DNA of 50,646 bases. Source: Kangsaoukella pontilimi (GTDB taxonomy: Bacteria; Pseudomonadota; Alphaproteobacteria; Rhodobacterales; Rhodobacteraceae). The stretch is from contig NZ_WUPT01000006.1 in assembly GCF_009830125.1 (NCBI RefSeq), positions 1-50,646 on the forward strand, in the 5' to 3' direction. Shown here piece by piece: positions 8,357 to 17,172 of this stretch; the stretch's first letter is position 1; each line of letters begins with the position of its first letter. The notes beneath the pieces were generated by a model. The model was not told the origin of the DNA, ran no database searches, and worked only from the letters and a program-made list of their open reading frames with translations. A program made the translations under genes and the position numbers.

Positions 8357-8822
8357 TCGGAACTCCTCTGTTGGATAGGGTGAGGTCGTTGCCTCAAATT
8401 CATTATGCTGATAAATTGTCAGCGTTTTGCACATAAAGCAACAGGTTTGTTCCTCACGATCCCCGAGGACCTCGTACACAGGAAACGTCAGCGGCTCTTG
8501 GGAAACAAGGGAGGCGGGCATGTGGCCGTCAGAACGAGGCCTGACGGGCAAAAAAAACACCCGGAGCGGGCTTTTTCAAAGGACCGAAGCACCGGCGTAT
8601 TGCAGCCTTGATCGACGCCCCGCGCGCGAGTCTTTCAGTAATAAGTCGGTGGAAGGTGGTCTTATGCCCGGCTGCTGCCCGCATCGAGCGTGGCGAAAAA
8701 CGCGGACGGTGTTAGCCGCTTCCAAAAGGGAATTTCCACACGGCGGCTGGACTTAAAAGCGGGGCCTACCCGAAATGACCAGCCGCCCGAGTCACTCGGG
8801 CGGCTGGACTTTCGTCACTGTC
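8357..8822. other. Intergenic region upstream of TRAP operon and downstream of aldehyde dehydrogenase
   Basis: No convincing gene. An imperfect operator-like repeat GCTGA-N7-TCAGC lies at 8407-8423, about 50 bases upstream of dctP. A short GC stem followed by a run of eight T on the minus strand (8551-8570) could end the aldehyde dehydrogenase message. A long hairpin sits at 8779-8807. Confidence 0.4.
8779..8807. terminator. Hairpin downstream of aldehyde dehydrogenase
   Basis: CCAGCCGCCCGAG, loop TCA, CTCGGGCGGCTGG: a perfect 13-bp GC-rich stem starting 15 bases after the aldehyde dehydrogenase stop. There is no clear T-run on the minus strand, so it may act as a 3-prime stabiliser or a weak terminator. 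Confidence 0.6.
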
Positions 8823-10343
8823 TCAGAAGAACCCGAGCTTGTTCGGATTATAGCTGACCAGCAGGTTCTTGGTTTGCTGGTACTGGTCGAGCATCATCTT
8901 GTGGGTCTCACGCCCGATGCCTGACTGTTTGTAGCCGCCAAAGGCCGCATGAGCGGGATAGGCATGGTAGTTGTTCACCCAGACGCGCCCGGCCTCGATA
9001 CCCCGACCGAAGCGGTAGGCGCGGCTGCCATCGCGGGTCCAGACGCCGGCACCAAGGCCGTACATGGTGTCATTCGCAATGGCCAAGGCCTCTTCTTCGT
9101 CCCTGAACGTCGTCACCGAAACGACGGGCCCGAAGATTTCTTCCTGGAAGACGCGCATCTTGTTGTGGCCTTTCAGGATAGTGGGCTGGATATAGAACCC
9201 GTTGGACAACTCGCCGTCGAACCGCGCTGCGTCTCCCCCTGTCAGAACCTCGGCGCCCTCTTCGACCCCGATAGTCAGGTAGGACATGATCTTGTCCTGC
9301 TGTTCCCTGCTGGCCTGAGCGCCCACCATGGTCTCGGCGTCACGCGGATCGCCCTGCTTGATGGCCTTAACACGCTCGATGCAGCGGGCGATGAACGCCT
9401 CATAGATGTCCTCCTGAATGAGCGCGCGGCTCGGACAGGTGCAGACCTCGCCCTGGTTGAAGGCGAAGAGGACAAAGCCCTCGATGGCCTTGTCGAAGAA
9501 GGCATCGTCCTCGTCCATGATATCGGAGAAGAAGATGTTCGGGGACTTGCCGCCCAACTCAAGCGTGACCGGGATGAGGTTCTCGGTCGCGGCCTTCATG
9601 ATGAGCCGGCCCGTTTCCGTCGAGCCTGTGAACGCGATCTTGGCGATACGCGACGACGTCGCGAGGGGTCCCCCCACATCCGGGCCGTATCCGTTGACGA
9701 TATTCAGGACGCCCGCGGGCAGGAGATCGCCAATGATCTCGGCCAGAAGCATGATCGCCGCCGGCGTCTGCTCGGCCGGTTTCAGGACGACGCAGTTGCC
9801 CGCGGCCAGCGCCGGGGCGAGCTTCCAGACGGCCATCAGCACCGAGAAGTTCCACGGGATGATCTGCCCCACGACGCCCAGAGGTTCGGCGAAATGGTAG
9901 GCGACAGTGTCTTCGTCGATCTGGGAAATCGCACCTTCCTGCGCCCTCAGCACACCGGCGAAATAGCGGAAGTGATCGATGGCAAGAGGAATGTCCGCGC
10001 CCGTCGTCTCACGGATGGGCTTGCCGTTGTCCCATGTTTCGGCACTGGCGATCAGGTCGAGATTCTCCTCCATGCGGTCGGCGATCTTCAGAAGGATGTT
10101 CGACCGCTCGGTGGCAGACGTCTTGCCCCATGCGTCTTTCGCCGCATGGGCGGCGTCGAGCGCCAGTTCCACGTCGGCGGCGCCTGATCGGGCGACTTCG
10201 CAGACCTTCTGGCCGGTGATAGGGGTGATGTTGTCGAAATAGGCGCCGTCGACCGGGGCGACAAACCTGCCGCCGATAAAGTTGTCGTAGCGGGTTTTGA
10301 ATGGCGACACATGTTCGCTGCTGATTTGCGACATCTCGTTCAT
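8823..10343 (-). CDS. NAD-dependent aldehyde dehydrogenase (AldB/AcoD/ExaC-like)
   Basis: A 506-residue aldehyde dehydrogenase, the full size for the family. The general base Glu is in [14 protein letters not shown] and the catalytic Cys in [14 protein letters not shown]. The double-Cys GEVCTCPSR form is typical of the acetaldehyde-oxidising AldB/AcoD/ExaC branch, so acetaldehyde or a short-chain aldehyde is the likely substrate, converted to the acid with NAD. The ATG at 10341-10343 follows GGAGGAG; an in-frame start ten codons upstream lacks a site. The GAF-Fis regulator lies immediately upstream on the same strand, with a TGTCTCA palindrome between them. Confidence 0.93.
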   Translation of the reverse strand: MNEMSQISSEHVSPFKTRYDNFIGGRFVAPVDGAYFDNITPITGQKVCEVARSGAADVELALDAAHAAKDAWGKTSATERSNILLKIADRMEENLDLIASAETWDNGKPIRETTGADIPLAIDHFRYFAGVLRAQEGAISQIDEDTVAYHFAEPLGVVGQIIPWNFSVLMAVWKLAPALAAGNCVVLKPAEQTPAAIMLLAEIIGDLLPAGVLNIVNGYGPDVGGPLATSSRIAKIAFTGSTETGRLIMKAATENLIPVTLELGGKSPNIFFSDIMDEDDAFFDKAIEGFVLFAFNQGEVCTCPSRALIQEDIYEAFIARCIERVKAIKQGDPRDAETMVGAQASREQQDKIMSYLTIGVEEGAEVLTGGDAARFDGELSNGFYIQPTILKGHNKMRVFQEEIFGPVVSVTTFRDEEEALAIANDTMYGLGAGVWTRDGSRAYRFGRGIEAGRVWVNNYHAYPAHAAFGGYKQSGIGRETHKMMLDQYQQTKNLLVSYNPNKLGFF

Positions 10344-10447
10344 GTTGGGACTCCTCCAAAGTGCCCGGCCCAATGCCAGGGACAGGAGCAGCCTGAGGTG
10401 AGGCCGACGCCGCGTCAGCCCCGCCCAAGACGTAGTTCGGGGCGAGG

Positions 10448-10465
10448 TGTCTCAAAGCTGAGACA
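10448..10465. promoter_or_regulatory. Palindrome upstream of aldehyde dehydrogenase, candidate regulator site
   Basis: TGTCTCA-AAGC-TGAGACA is a perfect 7+7 inverted repeat about 105 bases upstream of the aldehyde dehydrogenase start and just past the stop of the GAF-Fis gene. Symmetry suits a Fis-type dimer. No T-run follows on the minus strand, so an operator is more likely than a terminator. Confidence 0.5.
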
Positions 10466-10477
10466 GGTTCGGGTGAT

Positions 10478-11431
10478 CTACTCGATTCCGAGCCGCTTCA
10501 TGCGCCGGTAAAGCGTGGCACGCCCCACGCCCAATGTGCGCGCGGCCTCCGACACGTTGCCGTCGGTCCGGGCAAGTGCCCGGATTACCGCCGCCCTCTC
10601 GGCCTTCTCGAAGCCGGTCGGTCCGTCCTCACGTCCGAAAATGTCCGACGCAGGCCGTTCCGCCAGCGGACCGGTCGCCACCAGCCCGAAAGCGCGGCGC
10701 GCACCACGGGTCGCGCCGCGGACGATGTCGTTTTCATCGACCGCCAAAAGCATGGCGGCTTCGTTTTCGCCCTGATCGGCCACGATGATGCGGGCACGGG
10801 GGAAAGCAGCCCGAAAGTTATCCGCTTCGATCTGGCGCGCGGTCTGCGCGACCATGGCGGCGATCAGCCGGTTAAAGCCCTCCGTCTGATCGGCACGCGC
10901 CGAAGAGACGTCGAGCGCGCCAATCAATTCGCCCTCTGAACCGAAAATGGGCGCGTCCATGCAGCTCATCGCGGTATTTCGCGCATGGAAGTGCTCGTCA
11001 CGGTGAATGGTCACACGGCGTGCTTCGGCAATGCAGGTGCCGATACCGTTGGTCCCCTCCGAAGCTTCTGACCAGTCCGAGCCCGGCGTCAGCCCCCAGC
11101 TCTCGAAGATCGAGGCATCCCCGTCGGCAGCCCGCAGGTCGAGCACCACACCTTCGGCATCGGTCAGTAGGACAGCGCAGCCCGAAACGCCGACAAGTTG
11201 ATAAAGGGCATCAAGCCGTGGAGCTGAGACGCGCATCATCGTCTCGGAGCGATGGCGCCGTTCGGTCAGGCCTTCGCTTGTGACCTTCTGGACGCCATGC
11301 GATTGGGCGGGATCGAGGCCGTGATGATCCAGCGAGCGTCGCCATGAGGCTGCAAGCCGCGAGCGCGCCGCAGCACTCGGGTCACGTGCCGTTTCGACCA
11401 CGCGTTCAACGTGATTGGGACTTTTGGCCAA
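10478..11431 (-). CDS. GAF-Fis transcriptional regulator, AcoR-like without AAA+ domain
   Basis: A 317-residue protein. Residues about 80-205 form a GAF sensor domain (VSGCAVLLTDAEGVVLDL; SEGTNGIGTCIAEARRVTIH; FHARNTAMSCMDAPIFGSEG), closely following the AcoR pattern. Residues about 270-317 are a Fis-type helix-turn-helix (VIRALARTDGNVSEAARTLG, then RATLYRRMKRLGIE). The sigma-54-interacting AAA+ domain normally between these parts (about 240 residues) is absent, so it should not act as a sigma-54 activator. It precedes the aldehyde dehydrogenase on the same strand and probably senses an aldehyde, alcohol or acetoin-like ligand. Confidence 0.88.
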   Translation of the reverse strand: MAKSPNHVERVVETARDPSAAARSRLAASWRRSLDHHGLDPAQSHGVQKVTSEGLTERRHRSETMMRVSAPRLDALYQLVGVSGCAVLLTDAEGVVLDLRAADGDASIFESWGLTPGSDWSEASEGTNGIGTCIAEARRVTIHRDEHFHARNTAMSCMDAPIFGSEGELIGALDVSSARADQTEGFNRLIAAMVAQTARQIEADNFRAAFPRARIIVADQGENEAAMLLAVDENDIVRGATRGARRAFGLVATGPLAERPASDIFGREDGPTGFEKAERAAVIRALARTDGNVSEAARTLGVGRATLYRRMKRLGIE

Positions 11432-11845
11432 TCTCTCCGTCCTCCCGAAGTCAGGCTAGTCAAAAACCGAGCTTCGGGAAACAGCGGATAGTGGGGTCTA
11501 TCAGAGAAGGGCGGTGAAGCCCCTCTGTGCCGATCGATGGGATGACGTAAACCCGAATGCCCCGGTACACAGGAAACTCGGGTTCATTGTGCCGTAGTGG
11601 CATTGCTGATCGCGCTTGCCTCCTCAAGCATACGCAACTCGGAATGCAGCACAGACAGCTGGCATCCGTTTGAAGCCCTCAAGAACAGCACCGGGAACTG
11701 CGGCAATCCAATCCGCCGGCAGGAGACTTCAAAGGCGTCACCGGACCCGAAAACATGTCCCATCAATCCCAGTCTGAAAGGATGCAGTCGGGACCGTTGC
11801 CCCTACCCCGATTGACAGGCGGGCCCAAGCCCGCAAGATCGCGGC
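11432..11845. other. Intergenic region
   Basis: 414 bases between the divergent GAF-Fis gene and the nucleotidyltransferase gene. I see only short unconvincing open frames, no recognisable repeat, and no RNA structure I can name. Promoters for both genes must lie here. Confidence 0.4.
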
Positions 11846-12361
11846 ATGAACGCGGACCAGGTCCTTGAGGTCTGGGCGTTGTCGGAGGCTCATGGACTGG
11901 AGGTCTGCATCGACGGCGGTTGGGCTGTCGATGCTCTGCTCGAAGAGCAGACCCGCGCACATGGCGACCTCGACATCGCCCTTCCGGCGGCACGGATGCC
12001 AGATCTGCGCCGGCTTCTGGCCGGGCGCGGTTTCGTCGAAGTGCCCCGTCCCGACAGTTGGGAGCACAATTTCGTTCTCGAACGCGCGGACGGCGCGGCG
12101 GTGGACGTGCATTCCTACGTACTGAACCCCGACGGCAGCAACCGCGGCGGCGTCCCGTACATTGCCGATCACCTGACCGGGTGGGGCCGGATCTTGGGGC
12201 GTCGCGTGCGGTGCGTGCCACCCCGGCACCTTGTGGATTTTCACACCGGATATGAGGTCGACAAAGACGATTGGCAGGATGTCCGACGGCTTTGCGAACG
12301 CTTCGGAATTCCCGTTCCGCCGATCTATTCGCGCTTTCAGTCGGACGAATCAAATTCATGA
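11846..12361 (+). CDS. Aminoglycoside/lincosamide-type nucleotidyltransferase
   Basis: A 171-residue protein with the signature of the small ANT(2'')/Lnu nucleotidyltransferases: CIDGGWAVDALL (residues 21-32) followed by RAHGDLDIAL (37-46), where the Asp pair of DLD coordinates the metal. The family transfers AMP or NMP to a hydroxyl of aminoglycoside or lincosamide antibiotics. Chromosomal relatives of this size are common and most are uncharacterised, so resistance is only a possibility. It stands alone, upstream of the ABC operon and separated from it by the operator region. Confidence 0.8.
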   Translation: MNADQVLEVWALSEAHGLEVCIDGGWAVDALLEEQTRAHGDLDIALPAARMPDLRRLLAGRGFVEVPRPDSWEHNFVLERADGAAVDVHSYVLNPDGSNRGGVPYIADHLTGWGRILGRRVRCVPPRHLVDFHTGYEVDKDDWQDVRRLCERFGIPVPPIYSRFQSDESNS

Positions 12362-12540
12362 TCCCAGGGGCATGTTCTGCCCGAAATTTGCGCGCAATTT
12401 CCGACAGCTCGCGCATTTTCAGAGCGTTTTGTCAAAAAAACTTCACCTTGAAATCATAAGCTTGGCTCACGACCACCGCTTCGGAACGACGGCAAGCGCA
12501 GGGAGTGTCTTCCCACATTGCCGTTTTTCTGAGATCGTTT

Positions 12541-12556
12541 TTGCACACGTGTGCAA
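12541..12556. promoter_or_regulatory. 16-bp palindromic operator of the carbohydrate ABC operon
   Basis: TTGCACACGTGTGCAA is perfectly symmetrical with a central CG, as in most LacI-family operators. It lies 33 bases upstream of the binding-protein start. The LacI regulator encoded at 18580 in the same operon is the natural candidate to bind it. Confidence 0.8.
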
Positions 12557-12589
12557 TCAGACACCGGGTACCGAACAGGGAGGACCTTC

Positions 12590-13936
12590 ATGACCAATCT
12601 ATTTCGCCAGACAGCCCTTGTGGGCGTGCTTGCCGGACTTGCGGCGCCGGCCTTTGCCGAGGATATCAACATCACAGTCTGGGCCGGCGGCTCGAACGAC
12701 AGTGACAGCTACCGGATCGAGGCGATCGAGATCGCGGCCGACATTCTGGAGCGCGAAGCCGCCATTCTGGGCGAGGAGTTGAACATCACCGTCGAGGGGC
12801 GTCGCGACTTCTCGGGCTGGGACGAGTTCAAGCAGGGTGTGACCCTTGGCGCCGAAGCGGGCACCGCGCCCAGCATCGTCGTCACCTCGCATCTCGACAT
12901 CGCGCCGTGGAGCACCGCGGGCTATATCGTTCCGGTCGAGGACTACGTCGATCTGGACGCCTGGCCGCTCAGCAACGTCTATCCGAACCTGATGGAAATC
13001 GCCTCCTATGGCGGCACCCAGTGGGGCATCCCGCAGGACGCCGAGTCGCGCCCGTTCTTCTTCTGGCGCGAGACACTTGAAGGCATCGGATACACCGAAG
13101 ACCAGATCGACGCGCTGCCCGAAATGGTTGCCAGCGGCGAATACACGCTCGCAAACGTCCTGGAGGACGCGAAGAAAGCGCTCGACATGGGCCTGATCGA
13201 GGAAGGCTACGGCTTTTATCCCCGTCCCTCCAACGGCCCCGATTATGCGCAGTTCTACCAGTCCTTCGGCGGCGAGCTGGTCGATCCGGACACCGGCAAG
13301 CTGGTTCTGGACAAGGCGGCGATGACCGAGTTCTACCAGTTCTTCGTCGATGCGGTCGCAGCAGGCATCACCCGCCAGAACCACATCGGGACGGACTGGA
13401 ACCAGTGGTATAACGAGGTGGCGAACGGCCGCGCCGCCTTCTGGCACGGCGGAACCTGGCACTTTGGCCGCTACGCTCGCGAAGGCAATGACGATTTCTG
13501 GAACACGATCCAGTTCTCGCTGATCCCGGCCGGCGACGACGATGGACGCGCCAACACGATCACGCACCCGCTGGTCTATCTGGTCATGAACCAGGAAGAC
13601 GACCGGGTCGAAGAGATCGCCGCGCAGCTTGTCGCCATCGCGACCGAACCGCGTCTGAACTCGCTTCATGCGATCCAGTCGAACCACCTTGCTGTCGCGA
13701 AGGCGCAGAGCGACATCGACCTCTATCGCGGTGACCGCTGGGCCTCCGAGGCGACAGAAGTCCTGCTGGGCGCGGCAAACTCGCAGCCGAACCACCTGAA
13801 TTACGGCGCGTTCTCGGAAGCGATGTTCCGCGGGCTTGAAGCGGCTTGGTCCGGCGTGCAGACGCCTGAAGACGCCGTGGCCGAAGTCGAGGCGCAGATG
13901 CGCGCCACGATCGGCGACGATCTGATCGTCCGCTAA
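12590..13936 (+). CDS. ABC transporter extracellular carbohydrate-binding protein (family 1)
   Basis: A 448-residue secreted solute-binding protein. The signal peptide MTNLFRQTALVGVLAGLAAPAFA is cut near residue 23. The mature protein starts with the beta-strand INITVWAGGSNDS and shows the family 1 pattern, including GIPQDAESRPFFFWRETL and GRAAFWHGGTWHFG. These proteins bind oligosaccharides or glycerophosphodiesters in the periplasm (MalE and UgpB are relatives). The ATG at 12590 follows GGGAGGAC. First gene of an operon with two permeases, an ATPase, a glycerophosphodiesterase, LacI and an inositol-phosphatase-like enzyme; that context argues for a phosphodiester or sugar-phosphate ligand. 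Confidence 0.92.
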   Translation: MTNLFRQTALVGVLAGLAAPAFAEDINITVWAGGSNDSDSYRIEAIEIAADILEREAAILGEELNITVEGRRDFSGWDEFKQGVTLGAEAGTAPSIVVTSHLDIAPWSTAGYIVPVEDYVDLDAWPLSNVYPNLMEIASYGGTQWGIPQDAESRPFFFWRETLEGIGYTEDQIDALPEMVASGEYTLANVLEDAKKALDMGLIEEGYGFYPRPSNGPDYAQFYQSFGGELVDPDTGKLVLDKAAMTEFYQFFVDAVAAGITRQNHIGTDWNQWYNEVANGRAAFWHGGTWHFGRYAREGNDDFWNTIQFSLIPAGDDDGRANTITHPLVYLVMNQEDDRVEEIAAQLVAIATEPRLNSLHAIQSNHLAVAKAQSDIDLYRGDRWASEATEVLLGAANSQPNHLNYGAFSEAMFRGLEAAWSGVQTPEDAVAEVEAQMRATIGDDLIVR

Positions 13937-13951
13937 TTCCGGCTACAAGGC

Positions 13952-13981
13952 AGGGCGCCGCGTCCCGAGGACCGGCGCCCT
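13952..13981. other. Intercistronic stem-loop after binding-protein gene
   Basis: AGGGCGCCG (13952-13960) pairs with CGGCGCCCT (13973-13981), a 9-bp stem with a 12-base loop, between the binding protein and the first permease. This is a usual position for a hairpin that keeps binding-protein message abundant. Confidence 0.6.
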
Positions 13982-14009
13982 TCCGACCTCACTCCAAGGA
14001 CTGCTTACA

Positions 14010-15305
14010 ATGACGTCGCGCATGCTCGGCATTGGGTTTCTGTCGCCCGCCATCATCTCGGTCTGCATCTTCTTCCTGCTTCCGGTGCTGCTGACGGTGG
14101 TCTTCGCCTTTACCAACATGTCCACTTCGACGGGCATCATGGGCGGCGACTACCGGATCAACACCGAACAGCTTCGCAGCCTTCCCGACCTCGACGTGAG
14201 CGAGGCAACAGTGGAACGGCTCGAAACCGCGGGCTTTCAGATCACCGAGGCGGGTCTGACGGCGCTTGCCGACCAATTCAGCAAGGATACCGCGGAGGAG
14301 CTGCGCGAGGATTACCTGGGCGAGACCTTCGAATCCCGGCGCGATCTCGAGCGCGTTCTGAAAGACCTCGACGAGCCGATCCGCCGCACCCGCGACCGCA
14401 AAGAGGCGGCCGATCTTTTCGCGGTCACTCTGATCGGGGAGCGTTTCGGGACCGAAGAGGAATTCCGCGCTGCCCTTGGCACCACCGGCATCGACGCCGT
14501 CGATCACGACGTCCTGACCGAGTTCGCCTATACCGGCTGGACCTGGACCACCGACAATTTCAGCCTGCTGATGGAGCTGCCGTCAACGCTTCGCTATGCG
14601 GCCAACACGGCCTTTTACGTGGTCGCAACGCTGACCTTCAACATTCTCTTCGGCCTGTTCCTGGCCATTTCGACCTTCTACCTGCCTGGACGTCTGGCCA
14701 ATACGTTCCGCGCCATCTGGTTCCTGCCACGCATCCTGCCACCGGTTCTCTATGTGCTGATGTGGAATTGGTTCACGTGGGATAACGGCTTCATCGCCAC
14801 GGTGATGGGATGGTTCGGCGTACCCGCAAAGAACTGGATGATGCATACATCAACCCATGCTTGGACCGCGATCGTCCTGATCAACGGCTTCGTGGGTGCG
14901 TCGCTCGGCATGATCCTGTTCTCTTCCGCGATCAAGGCGATTCCGACCTCGATGCTCTACGCCTCCGAGGTGGACGGGGCCAATCGCTGGCAGCAGGTTC
15001 GCTACATCATCCTGCCTCAGATGCGCTGGCCGATCCTGTTCATGACTTCGTACCAGACGCTGAGCCTGCTGACCTCGTTCGAATACATCCTGCTGGCCAC
15101 GGATGGCGGACCCGGACGCTCGACCGAGGTCTGGGCGCTGGCGGCATTCCATACGGCCCTGAACAACTATGGCGGCAACCTGCAATACGGGTTCGGTGCG
15201 GCCTATGCGCTGGTGCTGGTTTTCATCGGCATCGCGCTTTCGGTCGCCTATCTGCGGTTCTTCAACTTCAAGGAACTGCTCAGCAAGCCGAGGATCGAGC
15301 AATGA
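14010..15305 (+). CDS. ABC sugar transporter permease, MalF-like with large extra loop
   Basis: A 431-residue permease, much longer than the usual 290-320. After the first membrane helix (residues about 8-35) there is a roughly 138-residue hydrophilic insert (about 38-175; charged, mostly helical by eye) before the conserved transmembrane core. MalF of E. coli also has a large periplasmic loop, though in another position relative to its helices. The EAA loop that contacts the ATPase is EVDGANRWQQVRYIILP. The stop overlaps the next permease start by four bases (ATGA). Confidence 0.9.
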   Translation: MTSRMLGIGFLSPAIISVCIFFLLPVLLTVVFAFTNMSTSTGIMGGDYRINTEQLRSLPDLDVSEATVERLETAGFQITEAGLTALADQFSKDTAEELREDYLGETFESRRDLERVLKDLDEPIRRTRDRKEAADLFAVTLIGERFGTEEEFRAALGTTGIDAVDHDVLTEFAYTGWTWTTDNFSLLMELPSTLRYAANTAFYVVATLTFNILFGLFLAISTFYLPGRLANTFRAIWFLPRILPPVLYVLMWNWFTWDNGFIATVMGWFGVPAKNWMMHTSTHAWTAIVLINGFVGASLGMILFSSAIKAIPTSMLYASEVDGANRWQQVRYIILPQMRWPILFMTSYQTLSLLTSFEYILLATDGGPGRSTEVWALAAFHTALNNYGGNLQYGFGAAYALVLVFIGIALSVAYLRFFNFKELLSKPRIEQ

Positions 15306-16129
15306 CCGCACATCCCCGCATCTGGCACCTTGTCCTGATCCTGTCGATCTTCTCGACGCCGCTGGTCATCATGTACGTCTACCAGGTGATCGACAGCATC
15401 GCGTCCCCCGATCCGGGCTCGCTCATTCCCGGTGAGATCGACCTGTCGAACTGGCGTTTCCTTTGGGAACGGATCGACATGGGGCGCCCGTCGATCTGGA
15501 TGGTGACGTTCAACACGTTCATCTTCGCTTCGACGACGGCCTTCCTCGTGACGCTTCTGTCGACCACGGCGGGCTATGCTCTGTCGCGACTCGACATGCC
15601 CGGGCGGCCCTATTTCCTGGGCGGTCTGATCATCCTGCACGCCTTCCCGACGATCACGCTGATCATCGCGATCTTCATCATCCTGCAGTTCCTCGGCCTC
15701 TTCGACACGCTTCTGGGCATCATCCTGGTCAAGGCGGCGCTTGAGCTGCCCTTCGGGGTCTGGATCATGAAGGGCTTCTACGACACCGTGCCATGGGAGA
15801 TCGAAATGGCCGGAGTTCAGGACGGGGCCAGTCGGTTCCGCGTCTGGTGGGAGCTTGTGCTGCCACAGGTCAAGCCGGGTCTGGCGGCGCTTCTGATCAT
15901 CTCCTTCCTGTCGGGCTGGTCTGAATTCGTGCTGCCGCTCGTTCTTGCGCCGGGCTCCAGCACGCAGGTTCTGTCCACTTACATGAATGCCGTGATCCAG
16001 GACGACGCGTCTGCGGATTTCGGGCTCTTCAAGGCGATCGGCATGTTTTACTCGATCCCGGTCATCGTCATCTACCTGGTTTTCCAAAAGCAGCTGATGA
16101 ACATCTACGGCGGAGGCACCAAAGGCTAA
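15302..16129 (+). CDS. ABC sugar transporter permease, MalG-like
   Basis: A 275-residue inner-membrane protein with about six helices. The EAA loop is MAGVQDGASRFRVWWELVLPQVKPG. The C-terminal FSEF-like stretch (SGWSEFVLPLVLA) is typical of MalG-type permeases. I start it at the ATG of 15302-15304, which overlaps the previous stop; the frame stays open far upstream, but that part is only a shadow of the first permease. It overlaps the ATPase start by one base at its stop. Confidence 0.92.
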   Translation: MTAHPRIWHLVLILSIFSTPLVIMYVYQVIDSIASPDPGSLIPGEIDLSNWRFLWERIDMGRPSIWMVTFNTFIFASTTAFLVTLLSTTAGYALSRLDMPGRPYFLGGLIILHAFPTITLIIAIFIILQFLGLFDTLLGIILVKAALELPFGVWIMKGFYDTVPWEIEMAGVQDGASRFRVWWELVLPQVKPGLAALLIISFLSGWSEFVLPLVLAPGSSTQVLSTYMNAVIQDDASADFGLFKAIGMFYSIPVIVIYLVFQKQLMNIYGGGTKG

Positions 16130-17172
16130 TGGAACTCAGGTTGGAGAATTTCACCAAACGGTTCGGTGACGTCACCGTGATCGAGAACATGGACCTGACG
16201 GTCAACAGCGGCGAGATGATGGCGCTCCTCGGCCCTTCCGGCTGCGGCAAGTCCACGACGCTCTTCGCGATCTGCGGCATCCATAAGATGAACGGGGGCG
16301 CGCTCTATTTCGGGGATCGTGACGTCACCACCGTGTCCGCGCAGGGCCGATCCGTGGGTGTGGTGTTCCAGAACTACGCGCTTTATCCGCACATGACGGC
16401 AGAGCAGAATATCGGCTTCCCGCTCAAGGTGCAGCGGATGCCCAAGGCCGAGATCCGCCGCGAGGTCGAGCGGTTGGCCGACCTCGTGCAGATCGGCAAC
16501 CTGCTGGACCGCCGGCCCGCCGAGTTGTCGGGCGGTCAGCAGCAGCGCGTGGCGCTGGCCCGCGCGATGATCCGGAAGCCCGATGTCCTTCTTCTGGACG
16601 AGCCGCTCGCAAACCTTGACGCCAAGCTCAGGCTAGAGATGCGCTCCGAAATCCGGCGCATCCAGCGCGAGACCGGGATCACCGCCATTCTCGTTACCCA
16701 TGATCAGGTCGAGGCCATGTCAATGTGCGACCGCATCGCGCTAATGCGGGACGGCAAGATTGTCCAGCTCGACACGCCTGAGCAGATGTACCGCAATCCG
16801 CAGTCGCAATTCGTCGCGGGTTTTCTCGGCAATCCGCCGATCTCGTTTCTCCCGGCCCGGGCGGACGCCTCCCTGACGCTGGCCAACGGTCAGACGATCG
16901 AGCGTCCGCCCGGATTGGAGGCCATGGGAGATGTGGTTCTGGGCATCCGGCCCGAGCATTTCGGCCCGCAGCATGGCACGGGCTTGAAGGGCAAAGTCGT
17001 CTTCGTCGAGCCGCAGGGCCGCGAAGAGCTGGTGGATGTCCGGCTGGATGGCGGCGGCGATATCCGCTCGATCCTGCCTGCAGGCGATCCGATCCGGCCC
17101 GGCGAAACCGTGGACTGGGGCATCGCGCCCGGCACGATCCTTGCCTTTGGGCCGAACGGGGACCGTCTGTGA
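16129..17172 (+). CDS. ABC transporter ATP-binding protein, MalK/UgpC type
   Basis: A 347-residue ATPase with all motifs: Walker A GPSGCGKST (residues 35-43), Q-loop VVFQNYALYPHMT, signature LSGGQQQR, Walker B VLLLDEPLANLD and switch His in ILVTHDQ. A C-terminal OB-fold (TOBE) domain follows (VVLGIRPEHFG), as in MalK and UgpC, where it can take regulatory inputs. It powers the importer formed with the two preceding permeases. It overlaps the next gene by four bases (GTGA). Confidence 0.95.
   Translation: MELRLENFTKRFGDVTVIENMDLTVNSGEMMALLGPSGCGKSTTLFAICGIHKMNGGALYFGDRDVTTVSAQGRSVGVVFQNYALYPHMTAEQNIGFPLKVQRMPKAEIRREVERLADLVQIGNLLDRRPAELSGGQQQRVALARAMIRKPDVLLLDEPLANLDAKLRLEMRSEIRRIQRETGITAILVTHDQVEAMSMCDRIALMRDGKIVQLDTPEQMYRNPQSQFVAGFLGNPPISFLPARADASLTLANGQTIERPPGLEAMGDVVLGIRPEHFGPQHGTGLKGKVVFVEPQGREELVDVRLDGGGDIRSILPAGDPIRPGETVDWGIAPGTILAFGPNGDRL

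Noticed and set aside
8357-11580. GTACACAGGAAAC occurring at 8474 and at 11565
   Set aside because: A 13-base match by chance is expected several times in a 50-kb window; no structure surrounds either copy.
14810-16129. Longer version of the second permease starting inside the first
   Set aside because: The extra N-terminal part has no membrane helices and is the out-of-frame reading of the first permease; a normal ATGA-overlapping start exists at 15302.
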